Shown in pieces: positions 42,115 through 50,395 of a DNA stretch of 64,000 nt. Position 1 is the first letter of the stretch, and every line of letters starts with the position of its first letter. Where the stretch lies: assembly GCF_000067205.1 (NCBI RefSeq), contig NC_010170.1, positions 2,232,001 through 2,296,000 of the forward strand, in the 5' to 3' direction. The position numbers and the translations under genes were made by a program. Under the pieces are notes generated by a model. The model had not been told where the DNA came from, did not search any database, and saw only the letters and a program-made list of their open reading frames with translations. The DNA is from Bordetella petrii (GTDB taxonomy: Bacteria; Pseudomonadota; Gammaproteobacteria; Burkholderiales; Burkholderiaceae_B).

Positions 42115-43116
42115 CTAGGCAATCACCTTCGGCGCGATACTCTCGGCCCAAGGAATCGGAGTCCGCGCCGAGGCCGCAGGGCTGCTCACCGCATCGAGCC
42201 GACCGATATGCTCGGCCGACAGCTTGACCGACAAAGCCCCCAGGTTGTCGGCCAGCTGCTCGGGCGATCGCGGCCCGATGATCGGTACGGAGCCGTGGGT
42301 GCCGGCCCAGGCAATCGCTACTTGGCCCGGCGTCACCCCTAGTTCCTCGGCGATGGCAATCACCGTGTCGAGAATCTGCGTGCGTTGCTCGGAGTTCTCC
42401 GGCTGGAACACCTTGCCGCCAAAACCTTCCGCACGGCCTTTCTCGCCCTTGCGGTACTTGCCGGTCAGCATGCCGCCTCCCAGCGGCGACCAAGTGACGA
42501 TGCCGAGGCCCAGGGCATGCGACGCGGGGAACAGTTCGGCCTCAGCTTCGCGCCGAACCAGGCTGTGCTCGAATTGCGCGGCCGCGATGGGCACCGCCCC
42601 GGAGACTTCGGCCAGCGTCACTGCACGGGCCAAACGCCAAGCCGGGAAGTTCGATATACCTGCGTATAGGATCTTGCCCGCACGTGCCAGGTCCTCGAAG
42701 CCTCGGACGATTTCCTCTGTAGGCGTGACGCCATCGGGCCAATGCACCCAGTAGATGTCGATCCGGTCGGTCTGGAGCCGCTTCAGGCTCGCCTCCAGTG
42801 AGACAACCATGGCCTTGCGGCTATTGCCAAGGATCAGCGGGTTGGCATTGGGTGTAGCGCCACGTGTGAATTTGGTGGTGAGCACGAAGTTTTCGCGTTG
42901 ACCCTTCAGCAAGGTGCCAAGCAACTCTTCGGATTGCCCAAACTGATAGGCGTCGGCCGAATCGATGAAATTGCCGCCGGCCTCAACGTAGGTATTGAAA
43001 ATTTTCGTGCTGACATCGGGATCGGCCCCATAGCCCCAGCCCGTTCCGAAGTTTCCGGTGCCGAGTGATACCTGAGATACCTTGAGACCGGTACTGCCAA
43101 AGACGGTGTATTTCAT
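42115..43116 (-). CDS. Aldo/keto reductase
   Basis: A 333-residue NADPH-dependent reductase. Seen: GTGNFGTGWGYG, NFIDSADAYQFGQSEELLG (catalytic Asp and Tyr), FVLTTKFTRG (Lys), RLQTDRIDIYWVHWPD (His) and a C-terminal cofactor segment with VPIIGPRSPEQLADNLGAL. All four catalytic residues of the family are present. The substrate is unknown; probably a keto or aldehyde intermediate of module 1. Confidence 0.93.
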   Translation of the reverse strand: MKYTVFGSTGLKVSQVSLGTGNFGTGWGYGADPDVSTKIFNTYVEAGGNFIDSADAYQFGQSEELLGTLLKGQRENFVLTTKFTRGATPNANPLILGNSRKAMVVSLEASLKRLQTDRIDIYWVHWPDGVTPTEEIVRGFEDLARAGKILYAGISNFPAWRLARAVTLAEVSGAVPIAAAQFEHSLVRREAEAELFPASHALGLGIVTWSPLGGGMLTGKYRKGEKGRAEGFGGKVFQPENSEQRTQILDTVIAIAEELGVTPGQVAIAWAGTHGSVPIIGPRSPEQLADNLGALSVKLSAEHIGRLDAVSSPAASARTPIPWAESIAPKVIA

Positions 43117-43143
43117 GCTCTGCTCCTAAAAAAGAAAAATGCT

Positions 43144-43617
43144 CTACGCTTCTTGCGCCGCACCGGGGCGACGCGGCACTACAAGATTTCCCACGGATAC
43201 CTGTACGGTCTTCCCGTCTTGATTCAGCGTGGTCGTGCGGACCTTCGCTATTCCTTGCTCGGGACGAGATTTCGATGGCCGCACTTCGAGAACTTCGCTC
43301 TCCACACGTAACTCATCGCCGGGCCGAACCGGAAGCGGCCAACGCAATTCGTCGAATCCCGCGCCCACGATGCCTCCCGCCGGTTTGAACTCGCTGTCCA
43401 CCAGCAGTCGCATCGTGATCGCGGCGGTATGCCAGCCGCTCGCCGCTAGGCCCCGGAAGATCGAGCTGCTTGCAGCGGTTTCGTCCAGGTGGAAGGGCTG
43501 GGGGTCGAACTCGGTGGCGAAGCTCTTGAGGCGGTTTTCTTCGACACGAATGCGCGTGCTGCCGGCGTAGCGTTGCCCCGCTGCCAGGTCTTCCAGATAG
43601 AGAATGGTCATGTCCAA
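43144..43617 (-). CDS. MaoC-like (R)-hydratase
   Basis: A 157-residue hot-dog-fold protein with the hydratase-2 pattern FATEFDPQPFHLDETAAS (Asp and His of the active site) and GLAASGWHTAAITMRLLVD. MaoC proteins hydrate enoyl-CoA to 3-hydroxyacyl-CoA. Start at 43617 or the ATG two codons later. It is 6 bp downstream of the second thiolase. Confidence 0.9.
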   Translation of the reverse strand: MDMTILYLEDLAAGQRYAGSTRIRVEENRLKSFATEFDPQPFHLDETAASSSIFRGLAASGWHTAAITMRLLVDSEFKPAGGIVGAGFDELRWPLPVRPGDELRVESEVLEVRPSKSRPEQGIAKVRTTTLNQDGKTVQVSVGNLVVPRRPGAAQEA

Positions 43618-43623
43618 CTCCCG

Positions 43624-44808
43624 TCAGATGGCTTCGAGTGCCAGCGCAATGCCCTGGCCCCCGCCGATGCACAGCGTGACAATGCCGCGCCGGATGCCGT
43701 CCCGCCGCATCGAATGCAACAGTCGTGTGGTCAGCACTGCACCCGTTGCACCGATGGCGTGTCCGTGGGCGATTGAGCCGCCCTCGACGTTGACGATGTC
43801 TTCGGCAAGATTGAGTTCGCGCAGGCACGCCAGCGTGATCGCTGCGAACGCTTCGTTGATCTCGATGCGTTCGATGTCGGTGTGCTTCCAATCAGCACGT
43901 TCGAGTGCCAACTTGACCGCTGGCACCGGCCCGATGCCGAACATGCCGGGTTCGACGGCGGCCACCCCTTGGGCGACCAGCCGCGCCCAGGGTTGCAGAC
44001 CGTGGCGCTCGGCGAAGGCGCGTTCCGTGACGATCACCGCTGCCGCGCCACTGTTGAGGCCCGGCGCATTGCCAGCGGTGATGGTGCCGTCCTTGCGGAA
44101 CGCGGGTCTGAGCTTGGCCAGCGTTTCGACCGTTGTGTCGGGCCGGTTGGCTTCGTCCTTGTCGAAGCGCACGGCACCCTTGCGACCGGCCAGTTCGATT
44201 GCAACGATTTCCTCGGCAAACTTGCCCGCAGCCTGTGCAGCACTGAAACGCTGCTGCGAACGTGCGGCCCAGCGATCCTGATCTTCGCGCGTAATGCCGT
44301 ACTGGTTGACCAGATCCTCGGTATGCCAGCCCGAGTGTTGTCCGCTGAACGCATCATTGAGGCCATCGCGCAGCATGCTGTCGAGCATCAGCGCATCGCC
44401 CATGCGGTTACCCCAGCGTCCGCCCGGCACGAGGTAGGGTGCCTGGTCCATGTTTTCCATGCCGCCGGCGATCACGGCGCCAGCGTGACCCGCCGCTACT
44501 TCCAATGCCGCCGTCGCGATGGCTTGGGCGCCGGAGCCGCACACTCGGTTTACCGTCAATGCAGGCACTTGCACCGGCAGCCCGCCGCCAATGCTTGCCT
44601 GGCGCGCTGGATTCATCCTGGCGCCGGCCTGGATGACCTGGCCCAGCACGACGGCGTCGATGGCGTCGGCTGCCAACCCGGAACGCCGCAGGGTCTCGCG
44701 GACAACGGCCGCTCCAAGTTCAGGCGCAGGCGTGTCTTTTAACGCGCCACCGTAGGTGCCGATCGCTGTGCGCACCGGCGAGCAGATGACGATTTCAGTT
44801 TGAACCAT
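43624..44808 (-). CDS. Acetyl-CoA acetyltransferase (thiolase), copy 2
   Basis: A 394-residue thiolase, full length. Catalytic Cys in LTVNRVCGSGAQAIATAAL (about residue 88), ERIEINEAFAAITLACLREL, GGSIAHGHAIGATGAVLTTR and the second Cys in IVTLCIGGGQGIALALE. It differs clearly from the thiolase at 40658, so the two act on different substrates or come from different pathways. Confidence 0.95.
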   Translation of the reverse strand: MVQTEIVICSPVRTAIGTYGGALKDTPAPELGAAVVRETLRRSGLAADAIDAVVLGQVIQAGARMNPARQASIGGGLPVQVPALTVNRVCGSGAQAIATAALEVAAGHAGAVIAGGMENMDQAPYLVPGGRWGNRMGDALMLDSMLRDGLNDAFSGQHSGWHTEDLVNQYGITREDQDRWAARSQQRFSAAQAAGKFAEEIVAIELAGRKGAVRFDKDEANRPDTTVETLAKLRPAFRKDGTITAGNAPGLNSGAAAVIVTERAFAERHGLQPWARLVAQGVAAVEPGMFGIGPVPAVKLALERADWKHTDIERIEINEAFAAITLACLRELNLAEDIVNVEGGSIAHGHAIGATGAVLTTRLLHSMRRDGIRRGIVTLCIGGGQGIALALEAI

Positions 44809-44827
44809 GTCCGTCTCCCGAGGTGAA

Positions 44828-45355
44828 TCAAGCGCGATCGAAGATCAGGCACGTCGTTGTTGCGTGCGCGTAGATCTTTCCGTCCGGGCCGACGATCTGG
44901 CCGTCGGCTACGGCGACTTGGCGCCCGGCGTGAATCAACTTGCCTTCGGCACGTACCAGTGGCACCTGATCGCTCAAGGGGCGAAGCATGTTCACCTTCA
45001 GTTCCAGTGTGGTGTAACCCTTGCCGACTGGAAGCGTCGTATGCACTGCACAACCCACGGCTGAGTCAAGCAGCGTGGCGAACCAACCGCCATGTACGGT
45101 CCCCAGCGGGTTGTAGTGACGGCGCGATGGCCGCCCCTGAAAAACTGCCGAGCCATGCTCCATGTGAACCGGAATGAAGTCGAGCGTGTCGCCGATCGGC
45201 GGCGGAGGCAGCTCACCTGCAAAGATCGCCTCGAACACCTCCAAGCCCGATCGGTTGAACGCTTGCCCCTTGGGAACAACATCAGGTGCCTCCAAGCGTG
45301 CGCGCACACGCGCTTCGTCTGCTTCCCATCGTGCGACTACTTCATCGACTGACAT
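44828..45355 (-). CDS. PaaI-type acyl-CoA thioesterase
   Basis: A 175-residue hot-dog thioesterase with NPLGTVHGGWFATLLDSAVG (substrate loop and catalytic Asp) and YTTLELKVNMLRPL. The ATG at 45355 after AAGGAGC is preferred over 45406, which would reach into the operator. First gene of the minus-strand cargo operon, divergent from marR; probably releases CoA from stalled intermediates. Confidence 0.9.
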   Translation of the reverse strand: MSVDEVVARWEADEARVRARLEAPDVVPKGQAFNRSGLEVFEAIFAGELPPPPIGDTLDFIPVHMEHGSAVFQGRPSRRHYNPLGTVHGGWFATLLDSAVGCAVHTTLPVGKGYTTLELKVNMLRPLSDQVPLVRAEGKLIHAGRQVAVADGQIVGPDGKIYAHATTTCLIFDRA

Positions 45356-45379
45356 ACGCTGCTCCTTCTTTCCATTAAC

Positions 45380-45406
45380 TTGCATATACAAAGATTGCAG
45401 GTACAA
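45380..45406. promoter_or_regulatory. Two tandem TTGCAnnTACAA sites, probable MarR operators
   Basis: TTGCATATACAA (45380-45391) and TTGCAGGTACAA (45395-45406) share an imperfect palindromic pattern and are spaced 15 bp. They fill the 50-bp gap between the divergent thioesterase operon and the MarR gene, so the regulator could control both directions. Confidence 0.7.
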
Positions 45407-45879
45407 TGTATCACATGAAGAACGCCACCAAGCCTCAAGGCTGTACGAATCTCAAGCTGCGCCAGCTCACTCGCGTGGTGACGCGCCACTACGACCGCTT
45501 TTCCAGTGAGACGGGCTTGAAGAACACGCAGTACGCGCTGCTGTCGCACGTCGTCGGCCTCGGGCCTATCCGCCCGGGCGATCTGGCCAAGCGCATGTAC
45601 ATGGATGCCTCGACATTGACACGCAACTTGCAGCCGCTGGTGGCGCATGGGTGGTTGCAGATTGGTGCCGGCAACGATGCTCGCAGTCGTCTTGTCGAAG
45701 CGACCGATGCGGGGCGAGAAAAGCAAGCCGAGGGGCAGCGCGCGTGGAAGGCAGCACAGTTGGCGCTCAACGAGCGGCTTGGCATCGAGCGCGTTGCCGC
45801 GCTGCACGAACTGCTTGAAGCCTGCATCGAATGCCTGGATGACGATGCCGAGAGCGTTGCCGATGGAGCTTCGCCATGA
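45406..45879 (+). CDS. MarR family transcriptional regulator
   Basis: A 157-residue regulator with the MarR winged helix: YALLSHVVGLGPIRPGDLAKRMYMDASTL (recognition), then RNLQPLVAHGWLQIGAGNDARSRLVE (wing). The start could be 45406 or the ATG at 45415. It probably represses its own efflux gene (ATGA overlap downstream) and the divergent enzymes, with release by an aromatic or acyl-CoA ligand. Confidence 0.92.
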   Translation: MYHMKNATKPQGCTNLKLRQLTRVVTRHYDRFSSETGLKNTQYALLSHVVGLGPIRPGDLAKRMYMDASTLTRNLQPLVAHGWLQIGAGNDARSRLVEATDAGREKQAEGQRAWKAAQLALNERLGIERVAALHELLEACIECLDDDAESVADGASP

Positions 45880-47153
45880 GCGCATCACCCCACCAAACAA
45901 CCGGCGATGCCTGCGCTAACTCCCTCGATTCAACAGACAACCAAATGATGCAAGAACATACATACGTGGCGAAGGGAGAAGAGGCCCCGGGAACACAGAA
46001 AGCACTGACTGCTGAATTGCTGTTCCTGCTTGCCGGGCTGGCAGCATTGGGCGCGCTCGCCACCAACATCATCCTGCCGGCGTTTCCCGACATGGCCGTT
46101 GCCCTCGGCACGTCGGTGATCGACCTGAGCGCCACGCTCAGCAGCTTCCTTGTCGCCTTCGCAGTGGGGCAGCTTTTCGTCGGACCGCTGTCGGACCGAT
46201 TCGGCCGAAGGTGGCTGGTGTTAGCCGGCCTCTTGGCATTCGTTATAGGAAGCGCGATATGCGCGTTCGCCAGCACGCTACCTCAACTCATCGGGGGACG
46301 GGTTGTCCAAGCGCTCGGGGTCTGCGCAACATCGGTCCTGTCGCGTGCCATTGCTCGCGACTTGTTTGACGGTGAGGCGCTTGCTCGCACGCTCACCCTC
46401 ATCATGGTGGCTATGGCTGCCGCTCCGGGCTTTTCACCGATGCTCGGCGGCGCGCTCAGTAGCTGGCTAGGCTGGCAGTTCACGTTTGCCTTTGTCGGTG
46501 TGATGGCCGTCGTGCTGGCAATTCATTACAACGCCAGGCTCGGGGAGACGCATCAAGCTGACAGACGTTCGGCCATTTCTATCCCGGCGATACTGAAGAC
46601 TTACTGGCAGCTCCTGACCGATCGGCGCTTCATCGCTCCAGCGCTTACGATGAGCCTTGTCAGCGGTTCGCTGTACGCATTCTTCGGCATGGCCCCGGCG
46701 ATCCTGATGGTTGGATTCCATTTCTCGCCGTTTGGGCTGGCGATCTTCTTTGCATCTACCGTTTTCGTCGTGTTTGGCGCTGGCCTCTTGGTGCCACGCC
46801 TGGCCCACCGATGGGGACAGGCACGGGCAGTTCGGGTGGGTCTGGTTATCGCATTGACGGGCAGCATTGTGCTGCTGGTTGGCAAGGAAGATTTCGTGTT
46901 CTTTTCCGCTGCTCTGATGGTGTTCCTGCTCGGGATGGGCATGGTCAACCCGCTGGGCACCGCCATTGCGTTGCACCCCTTCGGGCGGCAGGCAGGAGCG
47001 GCGTCGGCGTTGCTCGGCTTTTTGCAGATGGGGTGCGCGGCCGTCGCCATCAGCGTTGGCGCGATGCTCGATGTTCCTGCGTATACATCGCTCGGCATCA
47101 TCCTCACGTCCAGCCTCGCACTGGCCTTCGCCGCTTTTTGGACCTTGCAGTAA
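45876..47153 (+). CDS. Bcr/CflA-type MFS efflux transporter
   Basis: A 425-residue major-facilitator protein with 12 predicted helices. The family motifs are VGQLFVGPLSDRFGRRWLVL (motif A, about residues 100-120) and GRVVQALGVCATSVLSRAIA (motif C region). The start overlaps the marR stop; the first 45 residues are hydrophilic, and a later Met (MMQEHTY) is possible. Probably exports the MarR ligand or a toxic pathway compound. Confidence 0.9.
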   Translation: MSASPHQTTGDACANSLDSTDNQMMQEHTYVAKGEEAPGTQKALTAELLFLLAGLAALGALATNIILPAFPDMAVALGTSVIDLSATLSSFLVAFAVGQLFVGPLSDRFGRRWLVLAGLLAFVIGSAICAFASTLPQLIGGRVVQALGVCATSVLSRAIARDLFDGEALARTLTLIMVAMAAAPGFSPMLGGALSSWLGWQFTFAFVGVMAVVLAIHYNARLGETHQADRRSAISIPAILKTYWQLLTDRRFIAPALTMSLVSGSLYAFFGMAPAILMVGFHFSPFGLAIFFASTVFVVFGAGLLVPRLAHRWGQARAVRVGLVIALTGSIVLLVGKEDFVFFSAALMVFLLGMGMVNPLGTAIALHPFGRQAGAASALLGFLQMGCAAVAISVGAMLDVPAYTSLGIILTSSLALAFAAFWTLQ

Positions 47154-47203
47154 GACCCGCCGCAAGACGCTATCCATTCCCATTCAATAGAACCAATATC
47201 AAC

Positions 47204-47434
47204 ATGACCAAACAAGCACTCTTCGAGTCGTACCCACTGGGGTCTCTGACTCTCGCCAATCGCATCGTTATGGCACCACTGACCCGCAGCCGTGCCGGTG
47301 CCGGACTCGTGCCCAGCGAACTGGCCGTGACCTATTACGCCCAACGCGCTTCTGCCGGCCTGATCATCACCGAGGCCACCCATCTACCGGCGCAGCGTCA
47401 TGCTCGCCAGCGGGCGTTACGCGATGCTGGATGA
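47204..47434 (+). pseudogene. Truncated old-yellow-enzyme (NADH:flavin oxidoreductase) gene
   Basis: The first 59 codons match the start of OYE-family enzymes (LANRIVMAPLTRSRAGAG, ELAVTYYAQRASAGLIITEA). At 47381 the sequence switches to the duplicated relaxase 3' end and the frame runs into unrelated codons to a stop at 47434. A whole OYE has about 360 residues, so the FMN-binding barrel is lost. The cut defines the right edge of cargo module 1. Confidence 0.9.
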
Positions 47435-47533
47435 CGGCATGGGCTTCTCGCTGGTGCCGTGGAAGCCGGTGATCGAGCAGCGGTTAGGGCAGCAGCTTGC
47501 CGCCACAATGCGCGGTGGCGGGGTGTCTTGGGA
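47381..47533 (+). repeat. Relaxase 3'-end repeat, orphan copy
   Basis: Near-identical to 40329-40481 (mismatches near the GGGCGTTAC and GATGACGGC words). It starts inside the truncated OYE gene and ends where homology stops at GGAGATTGG. The relaxase reading frame here is not expressed as a gene. The 153 bp after it (47534-47686) hold only a short CCACAG tandem repeat. Confidence 0.95.
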
Positions 47534-47686
47534 GATTGGTAGAGCACGATTCGTCTGGTAACGGCATGTGCTACCTGTGAGGAACAGGTTGACGAACTCA
47601 TTGCATCGTTGTCGGCCCCGATGAACGCGGGGCGGCAGGCTTGATGCAGGATTAGCAGCAAGCCACAGCCACAGCCACAGCAGCAT

Positions 47687-48583
47687 TCAGTTATTGCATT
47701 CACTCTGTGCAACTTGCAGTAGCCATTGCTTCAACGCCAGCGCGGCAGGCCGCAAGGCAGAGCCTTTGTGATGGACGATGTAATAGCCTTTTGTTACTGG
47801 CAGGCGGCACTCGAATGGCTCGCACAGCGAGCCATCGCGCAGCTCGGCTTCCGTCAGGATGGCGCTGCTCAAGACAGCGCCTTGGCCGTATCGCGCAGTT
47901 TCTATGGCTAGCAGAGACTGGTCAAAGTGTAGGCTTGGGATTGCGTCGATCTGCTCGTCCGTGAGGTGGCTGAACTGTTGGAGCCAACATCGCCAATGCG
48001 GTTGCAGGGTTGTGTGCAACAAAGTTGCCCGAACCAGATCATCGGGTGTTCTCAAACGGTGTTCTTTGACATAAGCCGGCGAGCAGTAGAGCCGAGCCTC
48101 GTCGTGGCAGAGCAATGCGGATTCCAGCGAGGCATCCTCTCCGTCGAAGTAGCGTATGGCAAGGTCAACCCGATCGCGCTCAAAATCACTCATCGCGGTG
48201 GTAGCGCCCAGGTGCAAAGAAATATTCGGCTGCTTGGCCAAGAAACCCACCATGCGCGGCGCAAACCATTTCGCGGCGAGCGTTGGCGGCATGGAGAGCC
48301 AAACCTCGTTGGCTTGACTCAGGCGGAGTTGCTCGCTGACATGCTGGATGCGTGCCAGCGCAGGCCGAATGGCAGCCCAATAGTGCATAGCTTCTGCCGT
48401 AGGCTGGATCTGCCTAACCATGCGCGTGAATAGGGTTACGCCCAGCCACTCTTCGAGCTTCTGGATTTGCTGCCCTACCGCGCCTGGTGTGACATGAAGT
48501 TCTGCGGCCGCCATGGTGAAGCTTTTGTGCTTCATGACCGCATCAAAAACCACCAAAGACCGAACCGGAAGGGTCGTACTCAT
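47687..48583 (-). CDS. LysR family transcriptional regulator (GcvA-like)
   Basis: A 298-residue LysR regulator. The ATG at 48583 (MSTTLPVRSLVVFDAV) is chosen over 48739. N-terminal HTH: KSFTMAAAELHVTPGAVGQQ, IQKLEEWLGVTLFTR; C-terminal periplasmic-binding-like effector domain. GcvA-type regulators often control amino-acid genes, fitting the divergent threonine-aldolase-like gene at 48769. Confidence 0.92.
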   Translation of the reverse strand: MSTTLPVRSLVVFDAVMKHKSFTMAAAELHVTPGAVGQQIQKLEEWLGVTLFTRMVRQIQPTAEAMHYWAAIRPALARIQHVSEQLRLSQANEVWLSMPPTLAAKWFAPRMVGFLAKQPNISLHLGATTAMSDFERDRVDLAIRYFDGEDASLESALLCHDEARLYCSPAYVKEHRLRTPDDLVRATLLHTTLQPHWRCWLQQFSHLTDEQIDAIPSLHFDQSLLAIETARYGQGAVLSSAILTEAELRDGSLCEPFECRLPVTKGYYIVHHKGSALRPAALALKQWLLQVAQSECNN

Positions 48584-48768
48584 AAAGCCCCCATGATGTA
48601 GTTTTTCTATTCCATGGGCGAAGTTTAATCGTTTGTTCAAGAAGGTGCCATGCGGAAAAATTGCGGCATCAAAAGCAGCATCCCCTATTGCGTCTGCGGC
48701 CTCATCGAGCCCGACACAGGTTAAATCCAAAGGGGACATCCGAGAACCTTGTGGCTACAGGAATCCCT

Positions 48769-49881
48769 ATGTCTATGAATCAAAAACGCCCGTTCATCCC
48801 ATTGTCCAGCGACACCGAAAGCAAACCGACACCTGCGATGCGGCAGGCCATCGCAAATGCGGAGGTGGGCGACGAGCAACGAGGAGAAGACCCCACCGTC
48901 AACCGACTGCAAGAGCGCGTAGCCGAACTGCTAGGCAAGGAGGCAGCGCTGTGGTTTCCGGGGGGCACGATGTGCAACTTTGTGGCGACGAAGGTGCATA
49001 CGAATCCCGCGGATGGCGTGATCGCCGACTGGATGGCGCACATCATCCGTGCAGAGTCTGCTGGTGTGGCCTTGAGTTCCGGTGTTCTGATTGAACCGAT
49101 CATGACCCAGTCAGGGATCTTCACTGCCGAGGAAATGCGGCAAGCGCTCCATCGCCTGAAGACCGTTTCCTCGCCTTACGGCCCACCACCCAAGCTTGTC
49201 TGTGTAGAGCAGACACACAACTTCGCGGGCGGCACTGTCTGGTCACTCGATCAGCTCAAATCGGTGTCCAGCGCGGCGTGCGCTGAAGGACTAGCAATAC
49301 ACATGGACGGCGCACGACTGCTTAATGCCTGCGTCGCCACCGGAGTTTCACCAGCCGCCTACGCGGCGCAGGTGGACAGCGTGTGGATCGACTTCACCAA
49401 GGGACTGGGTGCGCCAATCGGTGCCGTCATGGCAGGAAGCCGCGACTTCATCGCCGAAGCCAAGCGCTACAAGCACGTGTTTGCCGGAGCCATGCGGCAG
49501 GCGGGCATCGCCGCAGCGGGCTGCTTGCACGCTCTCGATCATCACGTGGATCGCCTTGCCGAAGACCATGCAAATGCACGCCGTCTGGCCGACGGTCTTA
49601 AGGGGCTGGCCGGTATCCACGTCATGACGCCAGAGCCCGAGACCAACATGGTTTATTTCGATCCCTCTGGCATCGGCATTTCTCACGAGGTATTTCTGTC
49701 GCAACTCCAATCGCGCGGCGTGCGCATGGGTCTGGTACGAGGAGCGATTCGTGCCGTCACGCATCTGGACGTCAGCCAAGCAGACATTGACGCGGCCATC
49801 CTCGCGGTCGGCGCTATCGCGCAGTCGCCGCCTGAATCACACGCACCAATGGTCTCGAATGCAGGACGACAAGGGTACTGA
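48769..49881 (+). CDS. Threonine-aldolase/beta-eliminating-lyase family PLP enzyme
   Basis: A 370-residue fold-type I PLP enzyme. FIPLSSDTESKPTPAMRQAI (start), GDEQRGEDPTVNRLQERVAE, GGTMCNFVATKV, IHMDGARLLNA and the PLP Lys in WIDFTKGLGAPIGAVMAG (about residue 210) fit low-specificity L-threonine aldolases. Two ATGs (48769, 48775) are possible. It probably cleaves a beta-hydroxy amino acid to glycine and an aldehyde; it is divergent from the LysR gene. Confidence 0.92.
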   Translation: MSMNQKRPFIPLSSDTESKPTPAMRQAIANAEVGDEQRGEDPTVNRLQERVAELLGKEAALWFPGGTMCNFVATKVHTNPADGVIADWMAHIIRAESAGVALSSGVLIEPIMTQSGIFTAEEMRQALHRLKTVSSPYGPPPKLVCVEQTHNFAGGTVWSLDQLKSVSSAACAEGLAIHMDGARLLNACVATGVSPAAYAAQVDSVWIDFTKGLGAPIGAVMAGSRDFIAEAKRYKHVFAGAMRQAGIAAAGCLHALDHHVDRLAEDHANARRLADGLKGLAGIHVMTPEPETNMVYFDPSGIGISHEVFLSQLQSRGVRMGLVRGAIRAVTHLDVSQADIDAAILAVGAIAQSPPESHAPMVSNAGRQGY

Positions 49882-50007
49882 TGGCCCTCCCATATGAGTA
49901 ACTGTCGTTGTTACTGGCCGGCGGAGCCATGTGGTGGCGCGCGCACATGAAACCCATCTAGCGTTGGCGTGCCCATATCTTTCCATTTCTGAACTGCGGG
50001 GATTTAT

Positions 50008-50391
50008 ATGCCACTTGTAAGAATCGACTTAGCCAAGGGCAAGTCCATAGAATTTCGCCGCACCGTCGGCGACATCGTGTATGCCGCCACTGTCAATACT
50101 ATCAATGTGCCTCAGAACGACCGCTTCCAGGTCATTACCGAGCACGATCCAGAGATGTTCATCTTCGATCCGAGCTATTTGGGCATCGCGCGCTCGGCGG
50201 ACTGCATATTCATCCAGATCACGCTCAACACCGGGCGCACGACGGATGCTAAGAAGTCTCTTTTCAAGGCCATCGTTGATGGAATGCAGGCGCGGCTAAA
50301 CCATAGGCCCGAGGACGTGTTTATTGGCCTCGTTGAGACCAACAAGGAAAATTGGTCTTTCGGCAATGGGCTTGCACAGTATGCGGCGTAA
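50008..50391 (+). CDS. Tautomerase-like protein
   Basis: A 127-residue protein of the tautomerase superfamily. The start MPLVRIDLAKGKS supplies Pro1, the general base of 4-oxalocrotonate tautomerase-type enzymes. Later GRTTDAKKSLFKAIVDGMQA and RPEDVFIGLVETNKENWSFG are typical of the longer members. In the module it may isomerise a keto/enol acid. It ends 4 bp before the MFS gene. Confidence 0.88.
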   Translation: MPLVRIDLAKGKSIEFRRTVGDIVYAATVNTINVPQNDRFQVITEHDPEMFIFDPSYLGIARSADCIFIQITLNTGRTTDAKKSLFKAIVDGMQARLNHRPEDVFIGLVETNKENWSFGNGLAQYAA

Positions 50392-50395
50392 TAGC

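Noticed and set aside
47661..47685. CCACAG tandem repeat as a possible CRISPR or integration site
   Set aside because: Only about three 6-bp units, no spacers; too short for either.
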